Shown: piece after piece, positions 1-7,405 of the stretch
How positions within the stretch are numbered: the stretch's first letter is position 1
How the letters are laid out: each line of letters begins with the position of its first letter
From: CAZMFZ01 sp964565665
GTDB lineage: Bacteria; Bacteroidota; Bacteroidia; Cytophagales; UBA9547
Length of the DNA stretch: 32,669 bases
Direction: 5' to 3'
Assembly: GCA_964565665.1 (NCBI GenBank)
Contig: CAZMFZ010000028.1
Coordinates: forward strand, 1-32,669
Made by a program: the position numbers and the translations under genes
Notes under the pieces: generated by a model
Seen by the model: the letters and a program-made list of their open reading frames with translations, nothing else
The model's database searches: none
Told to the model about the DNA's origin: nothing

Positions 1-156
1 ATTCTGAAGTTTAGACACCTATTTAGACATGCTTATAATTATCAATTAGATCCTAAAAAAGTATATGAGTTAAAGCAACTTATATTGAAAGAGCATTTAC
101 AATTAAGCGATAGTATTGCTGAATTTTTAAGTATTATCGAATCAAACCTGTCTTAA
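1..156 (+). CDS. HepT-like HEPN ribonuclease toxin, 3' end only
   Basis: The window opens inside an open frame that encodes 51 residues and ends in TAA. Residues 5-12 read RHLFRHAY, which fits the RX4HXY motif of HEPN RNases of the HepT family (R5, H10, Y12). The stretch after it (NYQLDPKKVYELKQLI, then LQLSDSIAEFL) resembles the C-terminal helices of HepT-like proteins. In known MntA/HepT modules HepT is an RNase toxin, and a MNT-type nucleotidyltransferase antitoxin neutralises it by AMPylating the tyrosine of this motif. Such an antitoxin gene would be expected just upstream, outside the window. The assignment rests on a short fragment, so the family is likely but the module is inferred. 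Confidence 0.6.
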   Translation: MLKFRHLFRHAYNYQLDPKKVYELKQLILKEHLQLSDSIAEFLSIIESNLS

Positions 157-194
157 CAAAGTTAGATTCATACATAACTGGAAATATTATACTC

Positions 195-202
195 TATCTT
201 TG
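195..202 (+). promoter_or_regulatory. Bacteroidota -7 element (TATCTTTG)
   Basis: TATCTTTG fits the TAnnTTTG -7 consensus of Bacteroidota sigma-70 promoters. It lies 14 nt before the ATG of the acyltransferase gene at 217. No convincing -33 TTG is present at the usual spacing. Confidence 0.45.
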
Positions 203-216
203 CCTAAAAACCACAA

Positions 217-855
217 ATGGAAAATCCAATCATTATATTTGGAGCTAAAGGCATTGGCTTGGCTGCTCTTGAAGTATTTCAAAGCAACAATGTACTCGTA
301 TATGGATTTCTAGACGATGATGCCAAACTGCACGGGCAAGAAATAAACCTAATTTCTGTGCTTGGGAGTACTGATGACGAAGGCTTTACAAAGCTAATAG
401 GTAAAAAATGCGATGCTTTTATTGCCATTGAAAATCAAAAACAAAAAGAATCTTTAACAGAATTTTTACTTGAAACCCGAAAAGTAATGCCCGTAAATGG
501 CATACATCCCAAAGCTTACGTATCGAAATTGGCTCAAATTGGACATGGAAATCTCATTAATGCTGGTTCATCAATGCAAGCCAACGTAAAATTAGGCAGC
601 CACAATGTGGTAAATACCAACGCGGTAATAGATTACGATTGTCAAATTGGCGATTTTGTACAAATAGGGGCAGGAACAGTTATCAACTCTGGAGTAACCA
701 TAGAAGATGGTGCATTCATAGGCTCGGGGGTTACTATTATTTCAGGTGTTACTATTGGCAAAGGTGCTAGAGTAGGGGCTGGTTCGGTAGTAATGGCCTC
801 AGTAAAAGCAAGACAAACTGTATTTGGTGTGCCTGCCTTAGAGATAAAGAATTAA
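217..855 (+). CDS. NeuD/PglD-like sugar O-/N-acyltransferase (left-handed beta-helix)
   Basis: This 212-residue protein has the two-part layout of the NeuD/PglD family. An N-terminal Rossmann-like region starts with IIIFGAKGIG (about residues 1-85). It is followed by hexapeptide repeats forming a left-handed beta-helix (about 95-200) and the C-terminal GVPA turn typical of acetyltransferases. Family members transfer acetyl groups from acetyl-CoA to nucleotide sugars or sialic acids for surface glycans. The usual active-site histidines (H125 and H134 in Campylobacter PglD, in VEHEC and FSHV) correspond here to Tyr140 (IDYDC) and Gln149 (FVQI). Activity may therefore be altered or lost. The gene stands alone and converges on mazG with a 17-bp gap. 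No glycan cluster is visible, so the substrate is unknown. Confidence 0.8.
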   Translation: MENPIIIFGAKGIGLAALEVFQSNNVLVYGFLDDDAKLHGQEINLISVLGSTDDEGFTKLIGKKCDAFIAIENQKQKESLTEFLLETRKVMPVNGIHPKAYVSKLAQIGHGNLINAGSSMQANVKLGSHNVVNTNAVIDYDCQIGDFVQIGAGTVINSGVTIEDGAFIGSGVTIISGVTIGKGARVGAGSVVMASVKARQTVFGVPALEIKN

Positions 856-872
856 TTGTAAATCTTTGATAG

Positions 873-1658
873 CTATTGAGACTTAGCCCTATTCCAGTAT
901 TCGTCCATTTCATGCAAGCTCATTTTATCCAATTGCTTCCCGTCTTTTTTCGATTCTATCTCTAAATAAGTAAAGCGTTTTATAAATTTTCTATTTGTGA
1001 CTTCCAACGCATCTTCAGGGTTTATGCCCACAAATCTGGCGTAATTCACAAGGGAAAATAATACATCTCCAAATTCAGCGGTCATTTTTTGCAAATTTGG
1101 TTGCGTTGCCTTTTCCTCATCTTTAAATTCTTGCAATTCCTCCTGCACTTTCTCCCAAACTTGACTTTTCTCATCCCAGTCAAAACCGGCTCCTCTGGCT
1201 TTTTCCTGTATTCTAATAGCTTTTACTAAAGCCGGCAATGAGCTGGGTACGCCACTCAAAACCGATTTATTCCCTTCTTTTAATTTTATTTGTTCCCAAT
1301 TGCGTTTTACGTCTTCCTCAGTATCAGCTTTTACCTCCCCGTAAATATGTGGATGCCTGATAATAAGTTTTTCACACAACGAATTGAGCACATCAGCCAT
1401 ATCAAAATCGTTGGTTTCTGAGGCTATCTTGGCATAAAACACCAAATGCAGCAATACATCGCCCAGTTCCTTTTTTATTTCTAACATGTCTTTCTCCAAA
1501 ATGGCATCAGAAAGCTCATACATTTCTTCAATAGTAAGGTAGCGAAGGGTATCTATGGTTTGTTTCTTGTCCCAAGGGCATTTTTCTCTTAATTCGTCCA
1601 TTATTATCAGCAGACGTTCAAATGCTTTAACTTTGGTTTGCAATGAATTTGAGGGCAT
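873..1658 (-). CDS. mazG: Nucleoside triphosphate pyrophosphohydrolase MazG
   Basis: The 261-residue protein matches the length of E. coli MazG (263). MazG hydrolyses NTPs and dNTPs to the monophosphate and pyrophosphate in the cytoplasm, acting as a house-cleaning enzyme. Two MazG domains are visible. The N-terminal one has CPWDKKQT at 27-34, the metal-binding EExxE at 44-48 (EEMYE) and ExxD at 64-67 (ELGD). The C-terminal one repeats the pattern with EELQE and, further on, EFGD. Both metal sites look intact. The gene lies directly downstream of the atp operon but is separated from it by a strong terminator. I see no clear -7 element just upstream, so its own promoter is not identified. Confidence 0.93.
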   Translation of the reverse strand: MPSNSLQTKVKAFERLLIIMDELREKCPWDKKQTIDTLRYLTIEEMYELSDAILEKDMLEIKKELGDVLLHLVFYAKIASETNDFDMADVLNSLCEKLIIRHPHIYGEVKADTEEDVKRNWEQIKLKEGNKSVLSGVPSSLPALVKAIRIQEKARGAGFDWDEKSQVWEKVQEELQEFKDEEKATQPNLQKMTAEFGDVLFSLVNYARFVGINPEDALEVTNRKFIKRFTYLEIESKKDGKQLDKMSLHEMDEYWNRAKSQ

Positions 1659-1730
1659 AATCGTTTATATTTTATTTCGGTAAATAGGATTCCAGCTGAT
1701 GTTGCAGAAGCATTGAATATATGATTTAAA

Positions 1731-1757
1731 ACAAAAAAGCCCGCTATCCACGGGCTT
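1731..1757 (-). terminator. Intrinsic terminator of the atp operon
   Basis: A perfect 7-bp stem (arms 1737-1743 and 1751-1757) with a 7-nt loop is followed on the minus strand by a T-rich tract, read from an A-run at 1733-1738. It lies 27 nt beyond the atpG stop and ends the operon before mazG. Confidence 0.8.
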
Positions 1758-1783
1758 AAAATTTTAAACTATCAAACTATTCA

Positions 1784-2668
1784 CTAGGCAGAAAGTGCTT
1801 CAGCACCCGCTACAATTTCCAGTATTTCATTAGTAATACTTGCTTGGCGGCTTCTATTATATTGTACTTTCAGATTTTTCAGCATCTCGCCTGCATTCTC
1901 TGTAGCCTTGTCCATTGCCGACATCTGAGCTCCGAAAAAAGAAGCGTTTGATTCTAAAACTGCTGTATAAAACTTTATTTTTAATGAACTAGGCACAAGT
2001 TCGTTGATTATTTCATCTACAGAAGGTTCAAAAATATAATCTACTTGCTTGGTCGCCACTGCATTTTTAGGCAATTCTGATGAGATAGGTAGAAAACGCT
2101 CCGTCTGTACAATTTGCGTAGCTACGTTTTTAAATTGATTGTAAATAATTTCAACCACATCATAATCGCCAGCTACAAAGCCATTCATTGCAAATTCTGC
2201 AGCCTCTTTTACTTTATTGAAAGATAGGCCTGTAAAGAGTGTTGTATAATCGCCAATAATATTGGAATATCTTTTGCCAAAATATTCAAATCCCTTTTTA
2301 CCAATAGTCAAAAAACTCACTTGTTTGGCAGCCAATTGTGAAGGATATTTATCAACTAAAAGTGAGTTTACAGCTTTCATCACATTGGTGTTGAAAGGTC
2401 CGCATAAACCTCTATCGGCTGAAACTACAACTATTAAAACCTTTTTGACTTCTCTCACTTGCGTGAAAGGATTGGTAACCAATGCCTCGGAACTTGAAGC
2501 CAAATTGCTCAAAATCTCATTTAATTTACCCGCATAAGGTCTCAATTGCATGGCTTGCTCTTGAGCCCTACGCAATTTAGAAGCCGCTACCATTTTCATG
2601 GCTTTAGTTATCTGCTGGGTAGATTGAACCGACTTTATCCTATTTCTGACCTCTTTTAAACTTGGCAT
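1784..2668 (-). CDS. atpG: ATP synthase F1 subunit gamma
   Basis: This is the central rotor shaft of F1, coupling c-ring rotation to catalysis in the alpha/beta hexamer. The 294-residue length is normal. The N-terminal helix (IKSVQSTQQITKAMKMVAASK, residues about 11-31) and the C-terminal helix (ASITNEILEIVAGAEAL) are the two strongly conserved gamma signatures that form the coiled coil. A Rossmann-like middle region carries the family segment SADRGLCGPFN near residue 83. It is the last gene of the operon, 74 bp after atpA, and a long hairpin occupies that spacer. The absence of atpD and atpC after it fits the split ATP synthase operons known in Bacteroidota. Confidence 0.97.
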   Translation of the reverse strand: MPSLKEVRNRIKSVQSTQQITKAMKMVAASKLRRAQEQAMQLRPYAGKLNEILSNLASSSEALVTNPFTQVREVKKVLIVVVSADRGLCGPFNTNVMKAVNSLLVDKYPSQLAAKQVSFLTIGKKGFEYFGKRYSNIIGDYTTLFTGLSFNKVKEAAEFAMNGFVAGDYDVVEIIYNQFKNVATQIVQTERFLPISSELPKNAVATKQVDYIFEPSVDEIINELVPSSLKIKFYTAVLESNASFFGAQMSAMDKATENAGEMLKNLKVQYNRSRQASITNEILEIVAGAEALSA

Positions 2669-2691
2669 TTGTATGTAGATTTAGGACTAAT

Positions 2692-2723
2692 AATACAGAT
2701 TTTGCAAATGCAAAATCTGTATT
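2692..2723 (-). repeat. 15-bp perfect inverted repeat between atpA and atpG
   Basis: Arms at 2692-2706 and 2709-2723 are exact complements separated by 2 nt. In RNA this would be a 14-bp stem with a 4-nt loop. No U-run follows on the transcribed strand, so it looks like a processing or stability hairpin rather than a terminator. Confidence 0.8.
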
Positions 2724-2742
2724 CTCATCTCTAATGTCTTAA

Positions 2743-4320
2743 TTAATAGCTCTTTACTAAATCTTTGGCAACTGTTTTCAATACACTTGTTACGGTATCG
2801 TCAATTTTCCCGGCCTTCAACAAATCCAAGGTATCTTTATGCGATGCTTTCAAGGTATCATAAAATTTGCCTTCAAAGTCTCTTACTTTATTCACCGGAA
2901 CTCTGTCGAGAAAACCATTGGTAGAAATATAAATCATTGCCACTTGACACTCAACCGACACTGGAGAGAAGGCAGATTGCTTCAACATTTCCAAATTTCT
3001 TTTTCCTCGTTCAATTACAAGCTTAGTAGCTGCATCTAAATCGGAACCGAATTTGGAAAAAGCCTCCAACTCTCTGAATTGAGCTTGATCTAATTTCAAA
3101 GTACCAGCTACTTTCTTCATCGATTTGATTTGTGCGTTTCCACCTACTCGCGATACTGAAATACCTACGTTGATCGCAGGGCGAATACCTGAGTTGAATA
3201 AGTTGGTCTCTAGGAATATCTGCCCATCTGTAATTGAAATTACATTTGTAGGAATATAAGCAGAAACATCACCCGCTTGAGTTTCAATAATTGGAAGGGC
3301 TGTTAACGAACCGCCACCTTTTACTTTTCCTCTCAATGATACTGGAATATCGTTCATGGCTTGAGCAATGGCATCATTCGCATTGATTTTCGCAGCTCTT
3401 TCAAGCAAACGGCTATGCAAGTAAAATACATCACCAGGATAAGCTTCACGTCCTGGTGGTCTTCTCAACAATAGAGAAACTTCACGGTAAGCTACTGCTT
3501 GTTTCGACAAATCGTCATAAATAACCAATGCGGGGCGACCGGTATCACGGAAATATTCCCCCACGGCAGCTCCTGTAAACGGAGCATAAAATTGTAATGG
3601 AGCAGGATCAGAGGCATTGGCAGCCACTATTACTGTATATTTCATTGCACCCGCTTTTTCCAAGGCAGCTACCACTCCAGCTACTGTACTTGCTTTTTGC
3701 CCTACGGCCACATATATACAATATACAGGTTTTCCTGCATCGTAAAATTCTTTTTGATTAATAATAGCATCTATCGCTACGGTAGTTTTACCTGTTTGGC
3801 GATCGCCAATTATCAACTCTCTTTGTCCACGGCCAATCGGAATCATGGCATCAATCGCTTTGATACCCGTTTGCAATGGTTCATTTACTGGTTGACGATA
3901 AATAACGCCTGGCGCTCTACGCTCCAATGGCATTGCAAAAGTTTCCCCTTCTACCGGACCTTTTCCATCAATTGGGTTTCCTAAAGTATCGATTACACGT
4001 CCGCATAACCCTTCCCCAACCAAAACCTCAGCAATTTTCTTGGTACGTTTTACAGCATCACCTTCTTTCAACCCGGCAGAGGTGCCTAAAATTACCGCAC
4101 CTACATTATCTTCTTCAAGATTTAAAGCCAGCCCCTTCGTGCCGTTCTGAAATTCCAAAAGCTCACCTGACTGTACTTGTGTCAATCCATACACACGAGC
4201 CACACCATCTCCCACACTTAAAATTGTTCCAACCTCTTCAAGTTCAGCTTCGGTTTTGAAGTTTGAAAGCTGCTGTCTCAGTATTGCCGATATTTCATCT
4301 GGCCTGATTTCTGCTGTCAT
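2743..4320 (-). CDS. atpA: ATP synthase F1 subunit alpha
   Basis: The 525-residue protein is the non-catalytic nucleotide-binding subunit of the F1 hexamer. It shows the beta-barrel N-terminus (GDGVARVYGL near 37-46), the P-loop GDRQTGKT at 172-179, the Walker B-side segment ALVIYDDLSKQA, the RRPPGREAYPGD loop, and the signature SVSRVGGNAQ that carries the arginine finger reaching into the beta active site. The C-terminal helical domain is complete. It starts only 3 bp after the atpH stop, so the two are probably translationally coupled. Confidence 0.98.
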   Translation of the reverse strand: MTAEIRPDEISAILRQQLSNFKTEAELEEVGTILSVGDGVARVYGLTQVQSGELLEFQNGTKGLALNLEEDNVGAVILGTSAGLKEGDAVKRTKKIAEVLVGEGLCGRVIDTLGNPIDGKGPVEGETFAMPLERRAPGVIYRQPVNEPLQTGIKAIDAMIPIGRGQRELIIGDRQTGKTTVAIDAIINQKEFYDAGKPVYCIYVAVGQKASTVAGVVAALEKAGAMKYTVIVAANASDPAPLQFYAPFTGAAVGEYFRDTGRPALVIYDDLSKQAVAYREVSLLLRRPPGREAYPGDVFYLHSRLLERAAKINANDAIAQAMNDIPVSLRGKVKGGGSLTALPIIETQAGDVSAYIPTNVISITDGQIFLETNLFNSGIRPAINVGISVSRVGGNAQIKSMKKVAGTLKLDQAQFRELEAFSKFGSDLDAATKLVIERGKRNLEMLKQSAFSPVSVECQVAMIYISTNGFLDRVPVNKVRDFEGKFYDTLKASHKDTLDLLKAGKIDDTVTSVLKTVAKDLVKSY

Positions 4321-4323
4321 CGC

Positions 4324-4881
4324 TTAATATTTTGGTATAAATGTATTGTTACTAAATTGTGTTCTCACTTTATTCAATTGGCTCTTCACAGAATTATCAA
4401 CCTGTTTATCGCCAACTGTCAATATAAAACCACCTATAATGTCGGTATCGACTTTATAGATGGTTTCAATTTCTTTATTCGAAATGGTTTTTACCAATTT
4501 CGCTATCTGTTTCTTGAGCACATCATCTGCTGCAATGGCTGTAACTACAGTAGCCACTTGAATGCCTTCGTATATTTTGTATTGTAGTATAAATTCTTTT
4601 GTAATGGCAAAAATCAAATCTTCCCTTTTCTTCTTTGTAAGCAAGGTAAAAAATCCCAAAGTGATCTCAGTAAGCTTGCCTTTGAAAATAGCCTCGATGA
4701 TAGATAACTTTTTCAAATTACTTATTACGGGGCTTTGGAGTGTATTTCGCAATTCAAAACTGCCCTCTAAAGTATTGCTCACAAATACCATATCTTCATA
4801 TACCTTTTCTAAAGATTTTTTCTCTAAAGAAAGCTCTAAGATTGATTTGGCGTAAGCCGATGCTACCCTGTATAACGACAC
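4324..4881 (-). CDS. atpH: ATP synthase F1 subunit delta
   Basis: This 185-residue protein fits the delta/OSCP family. Delta links the top of F1 to the peripheral stalk made by the b subunits. The N-terminal helical domain starts with the family pattern VASAYAKSILELSLEK (about residues 6-21), and the C-terminal part has the conserved IIGGFILTVGDKQVDNSVK segment (about 148-166). Position between atpF (22-bp gap) and atpA is the standard order. Sequence conservation in this family is low, and the call rests equally on motif and position. Confidence 0.95.
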   Translation of the reverse strand: MSLYRVASAYAKSILELSLEKKSLEKVYEDMVFVSNTLEGSFELRNTLQSPVISNLKKLSIIEAIFKGKLTEITLGFFTLLTKKKREDLIFAITKEFILQYKIYEGIQVATVVTAIAADDVLKKQIAKLVKTISNKEIETIYKVDTDIIGGFILTVGDKQVDNSVKSQLNKVRTQFSNNTFIPKY

Positions 4882-4903
4882 TTTATTCTATTTAGATAAG
4901 ATA

Positions 4904-5398
4904 TTAATTGAATTTGGATTCACTCAGGTATTTCTCAACCAACTCTTTTTGTGAAGCATCATTGCCAAGGCTTTTCTTCAAAATCAACTCTGCAATATTT
5001 ACTGATGTTTCAGCCACCACATTCTTAATTTCAGCTAGCGCTGCATTTTTTTCATTATTGATTTGCAAACGAGCCGACTCTACCAATCTATTCGCTTCTG
5101 CACTTGCTTTTTCTTTAGCTTCGTTTACTATAGATGCCGAAACAGCCTGGGCTTCTTTCAACATTTTGTCTCTTTCCAACCTGGCTTGTTGCAACAATAA
5201 TTCATTATCAGCTTTCAATTGAGCCATTTCAGCTTTCGCCTTTTCAGCAGAACTGAGTGCATTTTCAATAAATTCTTCTCTTTCTTTTAACGCAGAAACA
5301 ATGGGTTTCCAAGCAAATTTAGACAAGATAAGAAGTACAGAAAGAAAAATAACAGTAGTCCAAACTAACAGACCTAAACCGGGGGTGATTAATTCCAT
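4904..5398 (-). CDS. atpF: ATP synthase Fo subunit b
   Basis: The 164-residue protein has one N-terminal membrane helix (about residues 8-27, beginning GLGLLVWTTVIFLSVLLIL). The rest is a long charged alpha-helix rich in A, E, K and Q, the normal architecture of the peripheral stalk. The conserved KFAWKPIVSAL stretch follows the helix directly. The b dimer holds F1 still against rotation by binding delta. The gene is separated from atpE by 70 bp that contain a terminator-like hairpin, so its expression may be lower than that of atpE. Confidence 0.97.
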   Translation of the reverse strand: MELITPGLGLLVWTTVIFLSVLLILSKFAWKPIVSALKEREEFIENALSSAEKAKAEMAQLKADNELLLQQARLERDKMLKEAQAVSASIVNEAKEKASAEANRLVESARLQINNEKNAALAEIKNVVAETSVNIAELILKKSLGNDASQKELVEKYLSESKFN

Positions 5399-5421
5399 GA
5401 TGATGAGGGTAATGGGTTATC

Positions 5422-5464
5422 TAAAAAATTAGTGATGGCATCACTTTAAGCGATGCCATCACTA
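5422..5464 (-). terminator. Terminator-like hairpin between atpE and atpF
   Basis: A perfect 13-bp stem (arms 5430-5442 and 5452-5464) with a 9-nt loop begins 4 nt after the atpE stop. On the minus strand it is followed, after one A, by six T residues (A-run at 5423-5428). This is the form of an intrinsic terminator inside the operon. Partial read-through would favour the multi-copy c subunit over the downstream subunits. Confidence 0.75.
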
Positions 5465-5468
5465 TTAA

Positions 5469-5720
5469 TTAAGCGTTTCCGGCTATCAAGAAACAAACAG
5501 CGATAGCGAAAAGTGTAGCGCCTTCAATAAGGGCTGCAGCAATCAACATACCTGTTTGTACTTTACCTGCAACTTCAGGTTGGCGAGCCATAGCTTCCAT
5601 TGCACTACCACCAATACGACCGATACCCAAACCGGCACCAACAACAGCAAGACCAGCACCAATACCAGCACCCAAAGTGCTGAAATTACCTACTACCTCA
5701 AGAAGAACATTTAAAAGCAT
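5469..5720 (-). CDS. atpE: ATP synthase Fo subunit c (proteolipid)
   Basis: The 83-residue protein is two hydrophobic helices joined by the polar loop ARQPE (R46, Q47, P48) that contacts gamma and epsilon. Helix 1 carries the glycine-rich packing pattern of c-rings (GAGIGAGLAVVGAGLGIG, residues 17-34). Helix 2 carries the ion-binding carboxylate Glu66 in LIEGATLF. The glutamine in helix 1 and the EST motif in helix 2 that mark Na+-type c subunits are absent, so proton use is inferred. Several copies form the rotor ring, and the hairpin after this gene may help set that excess. Confidence 0.97.
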   Translation of the reverse strand: MLLNVLLEVVGNFSTLGAGIGAGLAVVGAGLGIGRIGGSAMEAMARQPEVAGKVQTGMLIAAALIEGATLFAIAVCFLIAGNA

Positions 5721-5764
5721 TTGATTATAAGGATTTAGTTGAAAGAAAAAGAGTTTTTATTCTG

Positions 5765-6874
5765 TTAATGATGGTCATCATGTTCGTGTTCAGCCACTGC
5801 CTGACCTATAAACAGGGCTGAAAGTAAAGTAAAAATGTAGGCCTGCAGTATAGCTACAAACACTTCCATTAAACTCATAACTATGGCGAATGGCACTGAA
5901 ACAGCTGCGACCCCCAAATTTTTGAACAAAAATATGAAACTCAGAATACTAAGTATGATGATGTGTCCTGCGGTGATGTTGGCAAACAAACGAATCATCA
6001 AAGCAAAAGGCTTGGTAAAGATACCGATTAATTCTACAGGAATCATAATAGGTAGCAACGCAATTGGTACGCCTGGAGTAGCAAATATATGTTTCCAGTA
6101 GTTTTTATTCGCAGAAAAAAGGGTTAAAATTAATGTAAAAGCTGCCATAGTAAGCGTAACAGCAATATTTCCGGTCACGTTTGCACCTTGAGGTAAAAGC
6201 CCCAACATATTATTAAACCAAATAAAGAAAAAAGCAGTAAGGAGAAAAGGCATATAAGTTGCGTACTTAGGCCCAATGTTGGGAACGGCTATTTCATCTC
6301 TAATAAATACAATCAATGGTTCAAAAAATGATTGAATTCCTTTGGGTGCTTTGCCATAGTTTTTTCTGAATCCAGCACTTACGGCTGTGAATACTACTAC
6401 AAGCACAAAAGCTGATATTAATAATGACGCTACATTTTTCGTAATTGAGAAATCGTATATTTTCTCGCCTTCATTTTCGGTCACCAAATGATTATGTTCT
6501 AGTTTATAGCCGTTGAATGCAGTATGACCATGATGAAATTCACTAGAAAGGAAGCTAACTAAGCCTTTAGTAGATGAATAAATAATAATTGGAAGCGGAA
6601 TAGAAATTGATTCACCATTAATATCGGCCAAATGCCAATCATAAGAATCTTGGATATGGTGAATAATCATCTCACTCGGATTGAACTTCTCCTCGATTGA
6701 TTCTCTAGTCGATTCTTTAAGAGCTGATTTATCGTGAGCGGCACTTTTATTTGTAGCATTTTCCGCATTCGTTTCTTCATTTGCAAGAGCAAACGAAATG
6801 CCGATTAAAAAGATGAATGCTAATGTGCTGAGTTTCAATGTGTGAAAAAATGACATTTTTACTAAATCCTTCAT
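5765..6874 (-). CDS. atpB: ATP synthase Fo subunit a
   Basis: The stator channel subunit passes protons to the c-ring. At 369 residues it is about 100 longer than E. coli subunit a. The extra part is N-terminal: a signal-like hydrophobic segment (about 11-31) and a polar, probably periplasmic region to about residue 145 (containing FHHGHTAF). Such an extension is usual in Bacteroidota. The core keeps the essential arginine (Arg295, in MIRLFANITAGH). The C-terminus is histidine- and acid-rich (AEHEHDDHH). Its ATG overlaps the TGA of the upstream membrane-protein gene by 4 bp (ATGA), indicating coupled translation. Confidence 0.97.
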   Translation of the reverse strand: MKDLVKMSFFHTLKLSTLAFIFLIGISFALANEETNAENATNKSAAHDKSALKESTRESIEEKFNPSEMIIHHIQDSYDWHLADINGESISIPLPIIIYSSTKGLVSFLSSEFHHGHTAFNGYKLEHNHLVTENEGEKIYDFSITKNVASLLISAFVLVVVFTAVSAGFRKNYGKAPKGIQSFFEPLIVFIRDEIAVPNIGPKYATYMPFLLTAFFFIWFNNMLGLLPQGANVTGNIAVTLTMAAFTLILTLFSANKNYWKHIFATPGVPIALLPIMIPVELIGIFTKPFALMIRLFANITAGHIIILSILSFIFLFKNLGVAAVSVPFAIVMSLMEVFVAILQAYIFTLLSALFIGQAVAEHEHDDHH

Positions 6875-7275
6875 TGACTGCTGCCTCCTTTTGAATGTGG
6901 GTGCAAACTTAGTAATAAGGTTTTAATTTCAAAAAAACTGTATACAAAATATAAAACAAAAAAATTGAGCAAGAAGGAAACTGAATTAGACTTCACTATA
7001 TAAAAGTATAAAAATAACACCACAGCCGATAGCAAAAGCTTAATTCCGGTGCCTAACATGAAGAAATTTTGTACATCAAAGGGAGATTTGCCAAAACCAT
7101 AAGTGATGGTAATGTGGCTTAAGTACATAATTGCTACCACATAAGCCAATATGTACCATATATAAGGATTGAGAATGGCTTGCATTGGCCAGCCAAATTG
7201 AATGGTGACTATGATTGCCATAAAAGCTGAAGTCAGAATGCTGATTTTTTTTGTATACGCTAAATTGATTGCCAC
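6871..7275 (-). CDS. AtpI-like four-helix membrane protein, first gene of the atp operon
   Basis: The 134-residue protein has four likely membrane helices (about 11-29, 38-57, 70-94 and 99-122) and a short basic tail (HPHSKGGSSQ). I do not recognise a strict AtpI signature. Its place directly before atpB, with a 4-bp ATGA overlap, and its topology match the AtpI-type proteins that precede Fo genes and help c-ring assembly or ion supply. No separate AtpZ-like gene fits in the 130 bp before it. The start is a GTG at 7275, about 20 nt after a TAGTTTTG element; the first internal ATG would remove part of helix 1. Existence as a gene is firm, function is inferred from position. Confidence 0.8.
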   Translation of the reverse strand: MAINLAYTKKISILTSAFMAIIVTIQFGWPMQAILNPYIWYILAYVVAIMYLSHITITYGFGKSPFDVQNFFMLGTGIKLLLSAVVLFLYFYIVKSNSVSFLLNFFVLYFVYSFFEIKTLLLSLHPHSKGGSSQ

Positions 7276-7295
7276 TTTGTTAGAAAATTAGGCCA

Positions 7296-7303
7296 CAAAA
7301 CTA
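7296..7303 (-). promoter_or_regulatory. Candidate -7 element of the atp operon (TAGTTTTG)
   Basis: On the minus strand TAGTTTTG lies about 20 nt before the GTG start at 7275. The same octamer precedes the TonB receptor, the T9SS protein and the sterol-desaturase gene in this window. No good -33 TTG is seen. The element overlaps one arm of the hairpin at 7298-7320. Confidence 0.5.
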
Positions 7304-7320
7304 AGGGCAAACCTTAGTTT
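7298..7320 (-). terminator. Weak terminator candidate after pheT
   Basis: A perfect 9-bp stem (7298-7306 and 7312-7320) with a 5-nt loop lies 85 nt beyond the pheT stop. The T-run after it is short, so termination may be inefficient. Part of the stem doubles as the -7 element of the next operon. Confidence 0.4.
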
Positions 7321-7405
7321 GTTAGTTATAATTTTATTATACTTGAAACTTTGGCTCATTTAAACCCAAAAGATTATAAAAAAACCTTCCTCATTCTTTA
7401 AACGA

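Noticed and set aside
3697..4259. Open frames on the plus strand inside atpA
   Set aside because: They lie wholly within a clearly coding gene on the opposite strand and show no protein-like pattern.
5469..5720. Sodium-specific c subunit
   Set aside because: The helix-1 glutamine and the EST motif of Na+-type c subunits are missing.
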